Source of the DNA: Rusavskia elegans
Taxonomy: Eukaryota > Ascomycota > Lecanoromycetes > Teloschistales > Teloschistaceae
Assembly: GCA_011316305.1 (NCBI GenBank)
Contig: SAUG01000053.1
Span: 62,001-126,000, forward strand
Reading direction: 5' to 3'
DNA: 64,000 bases
Positions within the stretch are counted from its first letter, which is position 1. Each line of letters starts with the position of its first letter. Positions 22,766-32,579 of the stretch are shown piece after piece. A program made the translations under genes and the position numbers. The notes under the pieces were generated by a model. The model had not been told where the DNA came from and ran no database searches. It saw only the letters and a list, made by a program, of their open reading frames with translations.

Positions 22766-22854
22766 GGCTGAACTGGGATTTGAACCCAGGACCTCTTACA
22801 ATTTGAGCGAGCACCGAACCCAAAGCAAGAATTCTGCCACTGAACTATCCAGCC
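22766..22854 (-). tRNA. tRNA-Pro (UGG) with intron
   Basis: On the minus strand the 89 nt fold into a full cloverleaf: acceptor GGCTGGA with TTCAGCC, D arm GTTC-AGTGGCA-GAAT, anticodon stem CTTGC/GTAAG, variable loop AGGTC, T arm CTGGG-TTCAAAT-CCCAG. The loop TTTGGG before the break gives anticodon TGG, decoding proline CCA/CCG-type codons. An intron of about 18 nt lies one base 3' of the anticodon, the canonical eukaryotic position. The A and B boxes are intact. An inverted-repeat element begins 75 bp away. Confidence 0.93.
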
Positions 22855-22928
22855 TCTACGATGATTCGATCATAGAATCATTTATAAACAGAATCTGTTG
22901 AGTGCCATGCTACATGTAGAAAGTACTC

Positions 22929-23780
22929 TACTCCAATTTGGCTACCTTTACAACACACCCACTTCTGCAACAAGCTAATAACGGCGTCTAATCTAGCTAC
23001 TCTTCATCACCAAAAATATCGACCCCGTTCAGAATTAATTGAATAGGTTTGAACTGGTAAGCGGATCTGATTCTATATTCTGCCTAGCGCGTTATAAAAG
23101 CGCTTATAAGCAAGCTTTCTGCTTATAAGCAAGATTTTCGCTTATAAGCGCTCTGAACGCTTTAAACGAGTTTTAAAATTTTTAAAAAAAATCTTTTAAA
23201 AATTCTAAGTCCTTCTATCTAGTAGGGCTACTAGTATTCTATAAAATATCTATACTAGTAAACTTTTAGCGTAGATTTTAAAAATTTTATTTCTAGAACG
23301 CTAGCGTTACTAGTTTCTAAACTAAAGACTTCCCGTTATTAAACGGGAACGAACGGATACTAAACCTTAAAAATTTTAATTTTAAAATATTAAATATAGA
23401 TAAAAGTAACGTTTTTAGAATATATCTAAGTTTTTTCTGCTTATTAAATAAGATAATTTTATTTAAACCGGTTTAAACCGGCTTAATCGACTCTGAGCGC
23501 TTTTTTCATTTTAAAATACTATAAGCGGGTTGCACATTTACTGATATTGGTATATTCTATTAACAAATCAAAGTTTAAATAGATCTATAATTGCAAGCAG
23601 AAAAAGCTTTTAATAAAGTAAAACGTACGATTGGGCCAGCAAGCTAGCAAGAGATAAAGAGATCTTTGGATTTAGGGAGAAAATTCTTATAAAGACGTAA
23701 ATATACAGAGGGTTTAGCTAAAGCCGTTCAAGTCCGTGTTACAAAAGTGGGTGTGTTATAAAGGTGGCGAGATTGGAGTA
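22929..23780. mobile_element. AT-rich TIR element, probably RIP-degraded
   Basis: Ends are 44-bp inverted repeats (22929-22972 and 23737-23780), 38 of 44 matching, with most differences C versus T. The outermost bases are TA at each end, so the element may be 22931-23778 flanked by a TA duplication as in Tc1/mariner-type insertions. The interior is very AT-rich with runs of T and A and repeated GCTTATAAGC palindromes, and has no open frame. High AT and C/T differences are what RIP leaves. No transposase survives. Confidence 0.7.
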
Positions 23781-24347
23781 TGGATCCGCTAGTGCCAAGG
23801 CTGCTTCTGCGCCTTACAATAAAGCCGATTATAAAACGTTGCCCCGTGTAATCGACAGAGCTAGACAATCTTGCAGAGGGAAGGGGAGTACAGAGCTCAT
23901 AGTATAATCTTTGACAAGCATGGCGTTTTTGAGTAGTGATTGTGTGGTATTTCCCGATCATGGCCCTACTGATAGTTCTTCGATGGAACAACGTATGGTT
24001 CGTTTAGTTCTTCCAGGGCATGGAGCACAGCTGGCGTCGGTGCTCAAAATCTGCAGTGACGAGTGGTGTTCCCTTTCTGGAATATGAACTGTAAGGTAAG
24101 CCCTGCAAAATCTGCGAGACTGTTCTGCTGACGACATCGTTTAGTGACGTAATCGACTTCACATGAGCAATGCGTGGGGATACTTTGCAGGCCGCAGTAA
24201 TTTGATACATCTTCATGACCATCTCGGGATTTGTAACTTAATAGAGCATCGGTATGGTTGGGTAAGCCCTTGTTGCGTGATTGTAGCAAGCTCGGCTTGC
24301 CCTCAAATCAGGTGGACTTCGAATCGTCCGCTAACATCGCTCGCGCC
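23781..24347. other. Intergenic, upstream of carboxylesterase
   Basis: About 570 bases. Short frames only; presumed promoter of the esterase. Confidence 0.4.
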
Positions 24348-26009
24348 ATGACCGATTTCAAGCATTCAACGCTGGGTCAACTGAGAGGAGTCCAACTGAA
24401 CGAGGCTCTAACCCAATTCCGGTCGCTACCATACGCTACCATCAAACAACGCTTCGCTCGCTCACAGCTTCTCGACCACCTGCCTCGCCAGCATGGCCAA
24501 GAAGTTTACGATGCCACCGGTATCGGTCCATCAAGCATTCAGCCCTTCGACGCTGCGAGAATGGACGCAGACTCTAATCAGCTGCCCTCCGATATTATCA
24601 CGGAAGACCAACCACAAAGCGAGGACTGCCTGCGTGTAACCCTTACCGCTCCAACAGACAATCCCAGCCACCCCGACACAAAGATACCTGTACTCGTCTT
24701 CCTGCACGGCGGTGCCTTCTTCCTCAATTCTGGCGAACGACCATATTACTCACCCACAGCCTTCCTCACACAAGCCGTAGCCGAATCTAAACCCCTCATC
24801 TTCGTCTCCGTCAACTACCGGCTCGGCGCTCTAGGGTTCTTTCATTCTTCCCAGGCACCAGAGCTTATCCCTCCCAACAACGGCCTTCATGACCAACTTC
24901 GTGCTTTCGAGTGGATCAAAAAGCATATCTCCGGCTTCGGCGGGGATCCAAACAACGTTACGGCTATCGGGCAGTCAGCTGGCGCAGAGAGTCTATGTCT
25001 GCACAATATCAGTGGCCAGAAGACGGCACTGTATAAGCGTAGTATTGCCTTCTCTGGAACACCTGTGACCATGCCGGCAAAGACACCCAGGGAACATGAA
25101 GAGAATTTCCGAGCCCAAGGGAAGAAGCTTGGACTCGATGCGGCGGAGAGGCGTAGTAGTGTTGAAATTGCCAATGATATGATCCATAATGTTTCTGTTG
25201 ATACGATTCGTGAGATCAAATTGGTTGGTGCGCCATGCACTTCGAGTGAGATTCTGCCGTATGAGAGAACGAGTATGGAGTTGAGTCGAACTGGGCCTGA
25301 GACGGCTGTGACCTGGCTGGAGAGCCAGATCGTCAGTTCGGCGGGGTATGATGGAAGTATTAGCTGGATCACCACGAAGAAGAATGCCGAACGGAAGGAT
25401 CATGCGAATAGTTTTCGAAGGATCGCGGAAGAGGTAATGGGCGGGCATTTGGCGGAGAGGCTGTGTGAGCTATATGGGGTCGCTGAAAGACATGGTAGTG
25501 CTAGCGAAAAAGAAGATGACAAGGATCTGACGAAGATCTGCCAATTCGAAAGCGACGTGGGGTTTATTTGTGCTGCGGAGGCTGTGGCAGAGGTCTTTTC
25601 GAAGCAGAAAGACAGACAGACAAAGACGTTCTATCAGCTCTTCGATTTGCCAAATCCATTCGAGGGATACTTGCCGCCAGAGCGGTATACGACGCATAGT
25701 TGGGATATTGTTGCATTGTTAGGGGCTTATGATGAGAGGCTTAGCGAGGAATATCTAAGCGTGGTCAAGAAATGGAGAAGTAGACTTACCGAGTATTGCG
25801 TTTCTGGTAAGGAGCCTTGGACGGAGTATCAAGATGGGAAGGGAATGTATGTTAGCAAAAACGGCCTTGAGCTTAAGGATGTGGAAAAGATGCCAGGTGC
25901 CGAACGGAGGAATATTTTGAACGACATCGCGAAAGATGGATACGGGGACGAAGGACACGATGTGCTTTGGGAAGGAGTGTGCAGACGCTGGCTTGACAAA
26001 GGTCATTGA
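24348..26009 (+). CDS. Type-B carboxylesterase
   Basis: Alpha/beta-hydrolase that cleaves carboxylic esters. Single exon, 553 residues from the ATG at 24348 (an upstream TTG-initiated extension is not plausible). Conserved blocks: SEDCLRVTL, the oxyanion hole LVFLHGGAFF, VSVNYRLGALGFF, IKKHISGFGGDPNNVTAIG and the nucleophile elbow GQSAGAES with S210. The catalytic His is probably in THSWDIVALLGAYDE near residue 450. There is no signal peptide, so an intracellular enzyme acting on xenobiotic or secondary-metabolite esters is likely. Substrate cannot be read from sequence. Confidence 0.92.
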   Translation: MTDFKHSTLGQLRGVQLNEALTQFRSLPYATIKQRFARSQLLDHLPRQHGQEVYDATGIGPSSIQPFDAARMDADSNQLPSDIITEDQPQSEDCLRVTLTAPTDNPSHPDTKIPVLVFLHGGAFFLNSGERPYYSPTAFLTQAVAESKPLIFVSVNYRLGALGFFHSSQAPELIPPNNGLHDQLRAFEWIKKHISGFGGDPNNVTAIGQSAGAESLCLHNISGQKTALYKRSIAFSGTPVTMPAKTPREHEENFRAQGKKLGLDAAERRSSVEIANDMIHNVSVDTIREIKLVGAPCTSSEILPYERTSMELSRTGPETAVTWLESQIVSSAGYDGSISWITTKKNAERKDHANSFRRIAEEVMGGHLAERLCELYGVAERHGSASEKEDDKDLTKICQFESDVGFICAAEAVAEVFSKQKDRQTKTFYQLFDLPNPFEGYLPPERYTTHSWDIVALLGAYDERLSEEYLSVVKKWRSRLTEYCVSGKEPWTEYQDGKGMYVSKNGLELKDVEKMPGAERRNILNDIAKDGYGDEGHDVLWEGVCRRWLDKGH

Positions 26010-26175
26010 AACGTATACGTAATCGAGGAAGGCCAAGGACAGTGTTATACATAACGGCTTTCCTGTGCCAAAGCTATTCATGTAGGTTGCATGTGTCTAT
26101 GCTGCTACAAACAGGACACTCAAACGCCCTGGAATTCGCATGAGCAGCTACGACGGTCGGAACTAACGTACCAAA

Positions 26176-26532
26176 CAGTCTCAGCCCACCAATATGGCGA
26201 ACCAAAATCCAATATACGGACTGTGGTGCCTCCGCAGGTCGTGAACAAAGGAGCTCAATTAGCCTCAACATCCTTACAACACGCAAGCGCTCACCCAGAC
26301 ATTTGACCAGACTCCGTTCAAATGGAACGAAAAGGACAATCGGTTACTCTTTTATACCCTTCCTGATACTGAAAATATCGAAGTCGTTCGTCATATAGCT
26401 CCTGAACTACCACGGAAATGCAATCGGGAAGAACAAGATCCCGGGTGGACCCATTGGGCGGAACAACATGATATCTGGATCCAATTTGGACCTGCCGAGC
26501 GCTATCTCTGCGTCAAAGAAAAGGCGAGATAA
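26176..26532 (+). CDS. Small gene or gene end, unknown
   Basis: From about 26254 to the TAA at 26530-26532 one frame reads QTFDQTPFKWNEKDNRLLFY and ends AERYLCVKEKAR. Composition (many W, charged residues, no low-complexity) is clearly protein-like. The 5' part is uncertain: an ATG at 26194 (MANQNPIYGL) may be joined by a short intron. Could also be the remnant of a longer gene. No family recognised. Confidence 0.4.
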
Positions 26533-26885
26533 GCCATGAGTATCACTTTGGGTGGTATGGCATGGTCTTTAGAGATCGCAGACCAGGAATGAAGTCCCGG
26601 TCAATGAATCAGACCCCTCGACAAGTTCTGAACAATGCTTTTTACCCTCTGACAACAGTGGCTACGGAATTGCCTAGCTAATAGCCTATCTGACTGCTAC
26701 TTACAACAATACTGCCCAGTCTTCGGGCTCTCCGTAACATCGGCAGTACATATTCTCTCCCACCTGCCCAGCGCTCCTTCCGAAACATAATGACGACAGC
26801 AATTTTGTAAAGAAAATCATTACTCGTCTTCTTCTTGCAAAACATCTTAGAGCCCTAGCCCAAGAGGCCAGTCAGCCACGTCTCT
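26533..26885. other. Intergenic
   Basis: About 350 bases between the small + strand gene and the lectin, converging 3' ends. Nothing seen. Confidence 0.35.
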
Positions 26886-28254
26886 TCAGTAGCGCAACTC
26901 GATCTCAATAGAATGCCGGGCATCAAAGGGGCTCTCGGCCTCGGCCGTATCTTCCTCACCGAGTGTCTCCCACTCCTCAGCGCTAGGGTGCCAGCCACGT
27001 CCAGTCCACGCCTGATGAAGCAACTTGTCATCAGCGGTCACTCCGAAGATGTCCAGTCGATTTGGTCCCCAGGAGATCACCGAAGGAATCGAATCGAATT
27101 TAACACCTGGTCTGTCGTACCAGCCTGAAACACTGGGTTGCCAAGCTCCATCATAGTACTTGTATCGGTACTGTCTATCGACCCTACCCAGCGTTACTAT
27201 GTCGAAGTGGTTGGCGGACCTAAGTAGATCTCGGAGTCAGCAGTTCTCTCATCGAGCCAAAACGGGGGATTTAAAACAGGAGATTTGGGCGTAGAATGAC
27301 CCGGAAAATTACTCACCATGAAGCGACGCCCACATGGTCTACCTCCTCGTCGTCGGGTCCACTCAAAGACTCCCACTCGGCCCATTGATATCCGTCCCAG
27401 TACAGGTGCCAAAGGCCGCATGCCGGTTCTGCCGCCCAAACATCGAGACGGTTCTCCCCCCAGGATGAGACAGTTAGGGTATCGAAATGGCAGTCCTCTG
27501 GACTCGTAAACGTGACCCATTCGCTAGACCACTGGCTGCCGTCCCAGTAACGCTGGTTGACCTCGCCCTCGGGATTCAGGAAGAAAACCGCCATGTGGTT
27601 TTCGCCCCAGCTTACGACTCTAGGACCTATGTCCAAATCACCGCCAAACGGTTCCAGCTCGCTCCATCGGTGGCCGTTGTAGTATTGATGCAGTATCTGA
27701 TCATCGTCGGGATCGCGGCAAAAGACGTCCAAGTGATCCGGACCCCAAGTACTGGCCGCAATTTCGTAAATTGGATTGCAGCCTTTGCCGAGTTGCTCAA
27801 ACTCTGCATGATGGGGTTTCCAAGCCGTACCGTCATAGTACTGGTGCAGGATCGTTCCGTGCTCGTTCAAGCCGAAAACGTCCATACGGCCGGTACCCCA
27901 GGATATGGAGACGGGTTTTGAGGCTAGGCCTTGTCCGAGCTGTTCCATTGTTAGGCCGGAGGGTTTCCATTGGTAGCCGTCCCAGTACTTGTGAGTCAGG
28001 TTTTCGCCATTGTACCCGAAGATATCGAGACGGTTTTCGCCCCAGGAGACCGACGATATCTGCTTGGTTTCCGTATTAAGAGAGTGTGGAGCTTTGCCGT
28101 GGACAGTTTGCGTAACAGCTATAGGTTGTTGCTGCTGATTGGCTTTGCTGAAGCTGGGCTGCACTTGCATGGTAGATTGGCCATGGCTCGGCGACCTTAG
28201 GGTGCCTGGTAAGGCCGGGAGCCACTGGATGAAGATCTTGAGAAGGGGCGCCAT
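26886..28254 (-). CDS. Seven-bladed beta-propeller lectin-like protein (2 exons)
   Basis: Exons 28254-27317 and 27219-26886 (97-nt intron) give 423 residues. After a 65-residue leader rich in Q and S there are seven repeats of about 47 residues with the pattern SWG-x-NRLDIFG ... LHQYYDG-x-W-x-P; repeats begin near residues 70, 118, 169, 215, 264, 312 and 360. The seventh lies in exon 2 and completes a seven-bladed propeller, as in PLL/PVL-type fucose- or GlcNAc-binding lectins (DUF346-like repeats). Blade 6 is the most divergent. No clear signal peptide. Likely binds fucosylated or methylated glycans, in defence or cell recognition; specificity is inferred from the fold only. Confidence 0.85.
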
Positions 28255-29750
28255 GTTGAATCTGAATCACTAACGAAGGAGTGGAGGGATTGAGGTTGAG
28301 TGATGAGATCGAATGCAGGCGACTCCGGCAAGCATAAGTACTTGAGGAGCCCACCCACTTGATCCCGCGCACGGTCTGAGCTCCAGCAGTGTACGCGCCG
28401 AGGGGTAGCATCATGCATCCGAAGCTCAAAGTCAATCTGCTTTACCGATGCTATTCGCCGCGACTTGGTGGACAGATTCTTCGCCAAGCTCTCGACCGAA
28501 TATGTCCGATGCAGGGGCCTGTTTCCCACCCATGTTTCAACGTACGTTTACCTCATCTGGCATCAAATTGATCGGATGAAGTGGGGAAATTCATGCCTCG
28601 GGTACGCTCTCGCCCAGCCATTTTTGCCTACAGTTCATCACTTTACCGCCACCAACTCAAGGCGGCCGAATGCCGTGGGGAGGCTGGCCATTCTCCACTT
28701 TCCCCTCCGACACATGTCCATGGAGATGTTCGATGTACAAGGGCTGCAATCGTGAGCAGCGGGGCCAGTGCGTGGGCGGTGGTAGAAAATCAAGTGGGTG
28801 GAAGTACCATGATTCTGGTACAGTCCTCGTCATGATTCATCCTCTCGACCCATCATCGGTTTCCCGGGATCAGAACGTTACAGCGAAGTAACACGGAAGA
28901 GCCACCTTATCGTCCTTTCTGGCCCTTGCCCATGACCGCTGGTCGCCAGGTATCGTCCAGACTAGAAGAGAACTGAGGGTAGGTAGCACGAACGCCTCGG
29001 AACGTTGTATCGGGACCAGAGTTCAAGTTGTTCATTTACCCGATCCATACGTGTGACAAGCCTCAAGATAATGGCTGCTTCGCCTTACTAGAAGAAGATT
29101 AGCTGGGGCACACTGGGATATTCTCCGACCGGGTAGGTCGTAAAAAGGGGCACAAACGATACTTCTCTTACCATCCGGCCGGGCCAATCGTATAATAATC
29201 GGCCCCCACACCCTGGGTGCATTCTCTGTCTTCTGTCAATTGACTGCTAATATCCGCACACGGTGCCAGGAGGGTTTCTGGCAGGGTCAGCCAACGCATA
29301 CCATCATGTCATTTTCATTGTCACATCCTCTCACGGCGTACAGATACCAGAAACGCCTAGAGCTTCGATGAACCTAATTTGGACCATGTTTCGAGTATGT
29401 TCACGTGATACGACACGTCGACGTGCCTGCCTAAAGATGAGTAATTTTTTCGAAAGATGACGAACCTTGTTCATCCGTGAGAATTTATCTTGATGTCTAC
29501 AACAGTACGTAAGGCTTTCTCTGCCTGAAAGTTCGTAAACAATATCTCCTCTCGCGACCAAACTTTTTCTCCTGGAAAGGGGTCATCCTTCTATTCATCT
29601 TGTCCAGTCCATAAGCAATTTATCAGTAGCAGCAGCACCCCTTGACTTTGGAAAAAGCATTAGGTTACAACATGGGCGTTTGACGCGATCTCCTTTCCCA
29701 ACCCATCTACAAGCCCCCTCCCCCCACCGCCTCCTTCACCAACAAAACCA
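28255..29750. other. Long intergenic region
   Basis: About 1.5 kb upstream of the lectin. Several short frames, one with a small Cys cluster (CPWRCSMYKGCNREQRGQC, 28721-28777), none convincing. No RNA gene or repeat seen. Confidence 0.35.
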
Positions 29751-29987
29751 GCCGCAAAAGTCATTCTTGCCGTCCGCCCTCACCCGAAGGACGAAGCCAC
29801 AGGCGACGTCGCCAAGATCGACATCGAGGCCGCAACCGGATCGACTGGTGTCATCGAAATGTACGAACTCGATTACTCCAGCTTCGCATCCGTTCTCGCT
29901 TTCGCTACAAAAGCCGAAGCACAGCTGGACAGACTCGGAGTGGTTGTGTTGGAGGCAGGAATTGCTGAATTCCCACAGCCTGGATAG
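29751..29987 (+). pseudogene. Short-chain dehydrogenase relic
   Basis: A 79-codon frame reads KVILAVRPHPKDEATGDVAK, then IEMYELDYSSFASVLAFATK and LDRLGVVVLEAGIAEFPQPG before TAG at 29985-29987. This corresponds to the beta2-beta4 part of an SDR (AVR, ELDxSSFASV, LNAGI; Asn of NAG is Glu here). The glycine-rich N-terminus and the YxxxK half are absent on both sides, so this is a truncated remnant, just downstream of the C2H2 gene and in the opposite orientation. Confidence 0.6.
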
Positions 29988-30055
29988 CCATATTTCGCCG
30001 ACACGCGACATTCTTCCCCAAAGACGTAATGCTGATGCAAAGCGATCGCTGCACC

Positions 30056-32359
30056 CTATTTCTTCGCTTGTAATTCGAACACGAAAGCTTTATGTTTCTT
30101 ATAAAGACAAGGGATCCGCTCTTTCCCTGCACAAGTCCAACAAGCAACTATCGAACAGTCGTTGCACTGCTCACACGCGATCCTCCGATTATCGGGAAAA
30201 GGCTGCTGACAACTATCACAAACTGATACCTGCTTTATCCTTTCCTGCGCACGTTCAAGAGCTGTAGTTGGTTGTCGTTGTAGGTGGTGTTGTTGTATCC
30301 TGATCCTGGGTGGTACTGGTCTTGGTCGGTTCGTCAATCCACTGAAGACATCGTTGAAGAACGGGTCGTTCAGGAACGGGTCGTTAGGGAACGGGTCGTG
30401 CACTTTCAGGTAGGTTGGTCGCAAAGACTCGCGGTCTTGCTCCTGCCCCGAAGCCTCTTCGTCGTATTTTGTGACTTTAATTGTACCGTTTAAATCCTCT
30501 AACACCCGAGAGGCGGAGACTTCGCGCTTGTTGCCCGTTTTGTCAACGTCTTTCCCAAGTTCCCCAATACGCTTGCTGACTTCAAGAATCGAATGAATTT
30601 GGGTTGGCCTGAGAGCCGTCGACACCACGATGTCATCATTCTAAGTTATGGTTAGCCGCTAAGTTAACACCTGTTGATATATGCTGACCTCGTGTTCGAA
30701 TGAATATCCCAGTTTAGTGAGTGCCTCTGTGTTCACCAGCCTTCGGGGTATCTTGGTCTTGCCTCGGCGGGGATAAGGTTTTTCAGCCGCCTTCTCTTCG
30801 GTGCCAGTTATATTCATTGGCATTTCCTTCGCTGTATCACTAATAAGCTCCGAGTTGTCTTCACCTCCTTCAACATTTGTAGCACTACGTCTTTCTAGGT
30901 CATTGATGGTTTCTTCGCGGCTTACTGAAGAGCCTACATCGTCGTCAACGATGTGCTCTTGCACTAAACGTCCCCTGATGACTTCTATTGCATATTCATC
31001 GGTAAACTCGTCACCTGCCTCTGTCTCCGGCATTTGCTCATCCTGAGGTGCACCCTTTGGAAGTCGGCCGGCCAATGTGTCATCGCTCAACTCGCCAGAG
31101 TGTGGGATAGCAAAGCCACTAGGTGATGCAGGGCTTAAGTCTGGTTCAGACGAGACACGACTTGAGCCAGAATCTGAATTTGCACAAGGCTCTTTATTAT
31201 CTGATTCGTCGTGGTTTGGAGGTAATACGAATAACGCAAGTTCTTGCAAATGCCGAGCGACATGTCGATCGTACCGCCGTGCCGTCTCTTGAGGATCTCC
31301 ACAGAGTATACAGTCTCGACTCTCGCCTGAATCTTCATGATGGTGCATAGTTATTGCATGATGCAACCATTCATGCCTTGTAGTATAGAGCTTATGCGGA
31401 GTATTGCATGTCTTGGCCAGACACATATAGGGCTGCAGATCGTCAAAGACATGTCGGTTCCACGAGCGAGTACTCTGCACAGTAACTATGAAGTAGCAGT
31501 AAGGGCACTCGAACGGCGCACCTCCACGAGAGCTTCGGGGTGGAGCGGGAATCGTGATGTCACCACCACTCATCAAAGTTAGCGCGTAGGATGTTTGTGA
31601 AATGCCAGACTGCGAAGCATTGTCATCAAATTTGACATTCCAGTCCTGTACATCCGTTGCGATGGTTTCGGAGAGCACGATCCCACTAGTCGCGTTATCG
31701 TCAACGGCAATGTCTGCAACTGCGTTGATACCCTGCTTCAACTTCCGAGCGTGTCTTTCTCGATACCTGAGATATTTTCGTCTTCGTGTGATTCCGTGAC
31801 CGAGTCGAGACACGATAAAGTCTTCAGCTTTGGGGTACTTGTCTCTCACATGATTGTAATCGAAAGGTTCGAAGACGGCAACTTCAGCTGCGCTAGATCC
31901 AACTCGAAGATCATGCTGGGCTGGCTTTCGAACAAGCATTGACATCTGGAAGAGGCAAGTGATGATTGTCGCTACGCTTCTTTGGAGTCGGTGGACGTCT
32001 GTCAGCGAGGCTTCGTCTTCCGATGAGCTACCTTCGAGACTCTCTATATCACCGTCGTCTGCTTCATCCTCCAAGAGTGCCTTTCCAGCCTCGTGAAGCC
32101 TGTTCAATAGCTCGTCCAGCAAATTCATGATCTGGTGTCGGACGTGCGAGGAGTCTCTCAAGCGGTAGTCTAACGATGATTGATTCGTCTGATGAGCTCC
32201 AATGTTGGCGGCCCACATACGGAGACGGCCGAGCTCATCTTGCCAGGGTTGGACAAGCAGGTTTGCCGAGTCCTTGTCGTCCAAATGTTGAATCTGTTCA
32301 ACGAAAGCATTAAAAGCCTTCAGGCACGCGATGATAGACGTAGAAATAGAGGTTGCCAT
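30056..32359 (-). CDS. C2H2-type zinc-finger protein with STAND-associated C-terminal domain (2 exons)
   Basis: Exons 32359-30689 and 30640-30056 (48-nt intron) give 751 residues. The first 150 residues are helical (MATSISTSIIACLKAFNAFV..). Three Cys/His clusters follow: C285/C288-H303, C313/C318-H329/H333 and C350/C353-H366/H370 (HVARHLQELALFVLP), the usual layout of fungal C2H2 proteins of unknown role. An acidic linker leads to YPRRGKTKIPRRLVNTEALT followed, across the splice, by FEHENDDIVVSTAL, a short domain seen at the end of many fungal STAND/NLR-associated proteins. The tail has repeated NDPF units and a Cys-rich end (CDSCQQPF.. CEQCNDCS). It shares a 220-bp promoter with the DUF7580-type gene. 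Nuclear or signalling role is inferred. Confidence 0.78.
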
Positions 32360-32579
32360 TGTGAAGACCGGTGCGGAGTATGTCTTCCTACACCAGGACG
32401 GTGATGGATGTCAGCAGCTTTTCTCTCGAGTTTGAGAAAGGAGGATTGAGTTATTTTCGTGACCAATGGCCGTCGACCTTTCGACGACATCCATGCATGT
32501 GCCCCGCTTCTCACTCACATGCGGACTCCATGTCCAGAACTTGATACCATGAGACAGCCTCAAAAGATTTGTTGTCCAT
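32360..32579. promoter_or_regulatory. Shared bidirectional promoter region
   Basis: Only 220 bases separate the start codons of the C2H2 gene and the DUF7580-type gene, which face away from each other. No other gene fits here, so both promoters must lie in or overlap this segment. Co-regulation is an inference. Confidence 0.55.

Noticed and set aside
29680..30267. 195-codon + strand frame
   Set aside because: It overlaps the SDR relic in another frame and the end of the C2H2 gene on the other strand; its Ser/Pro/His-rich product is a shadow.
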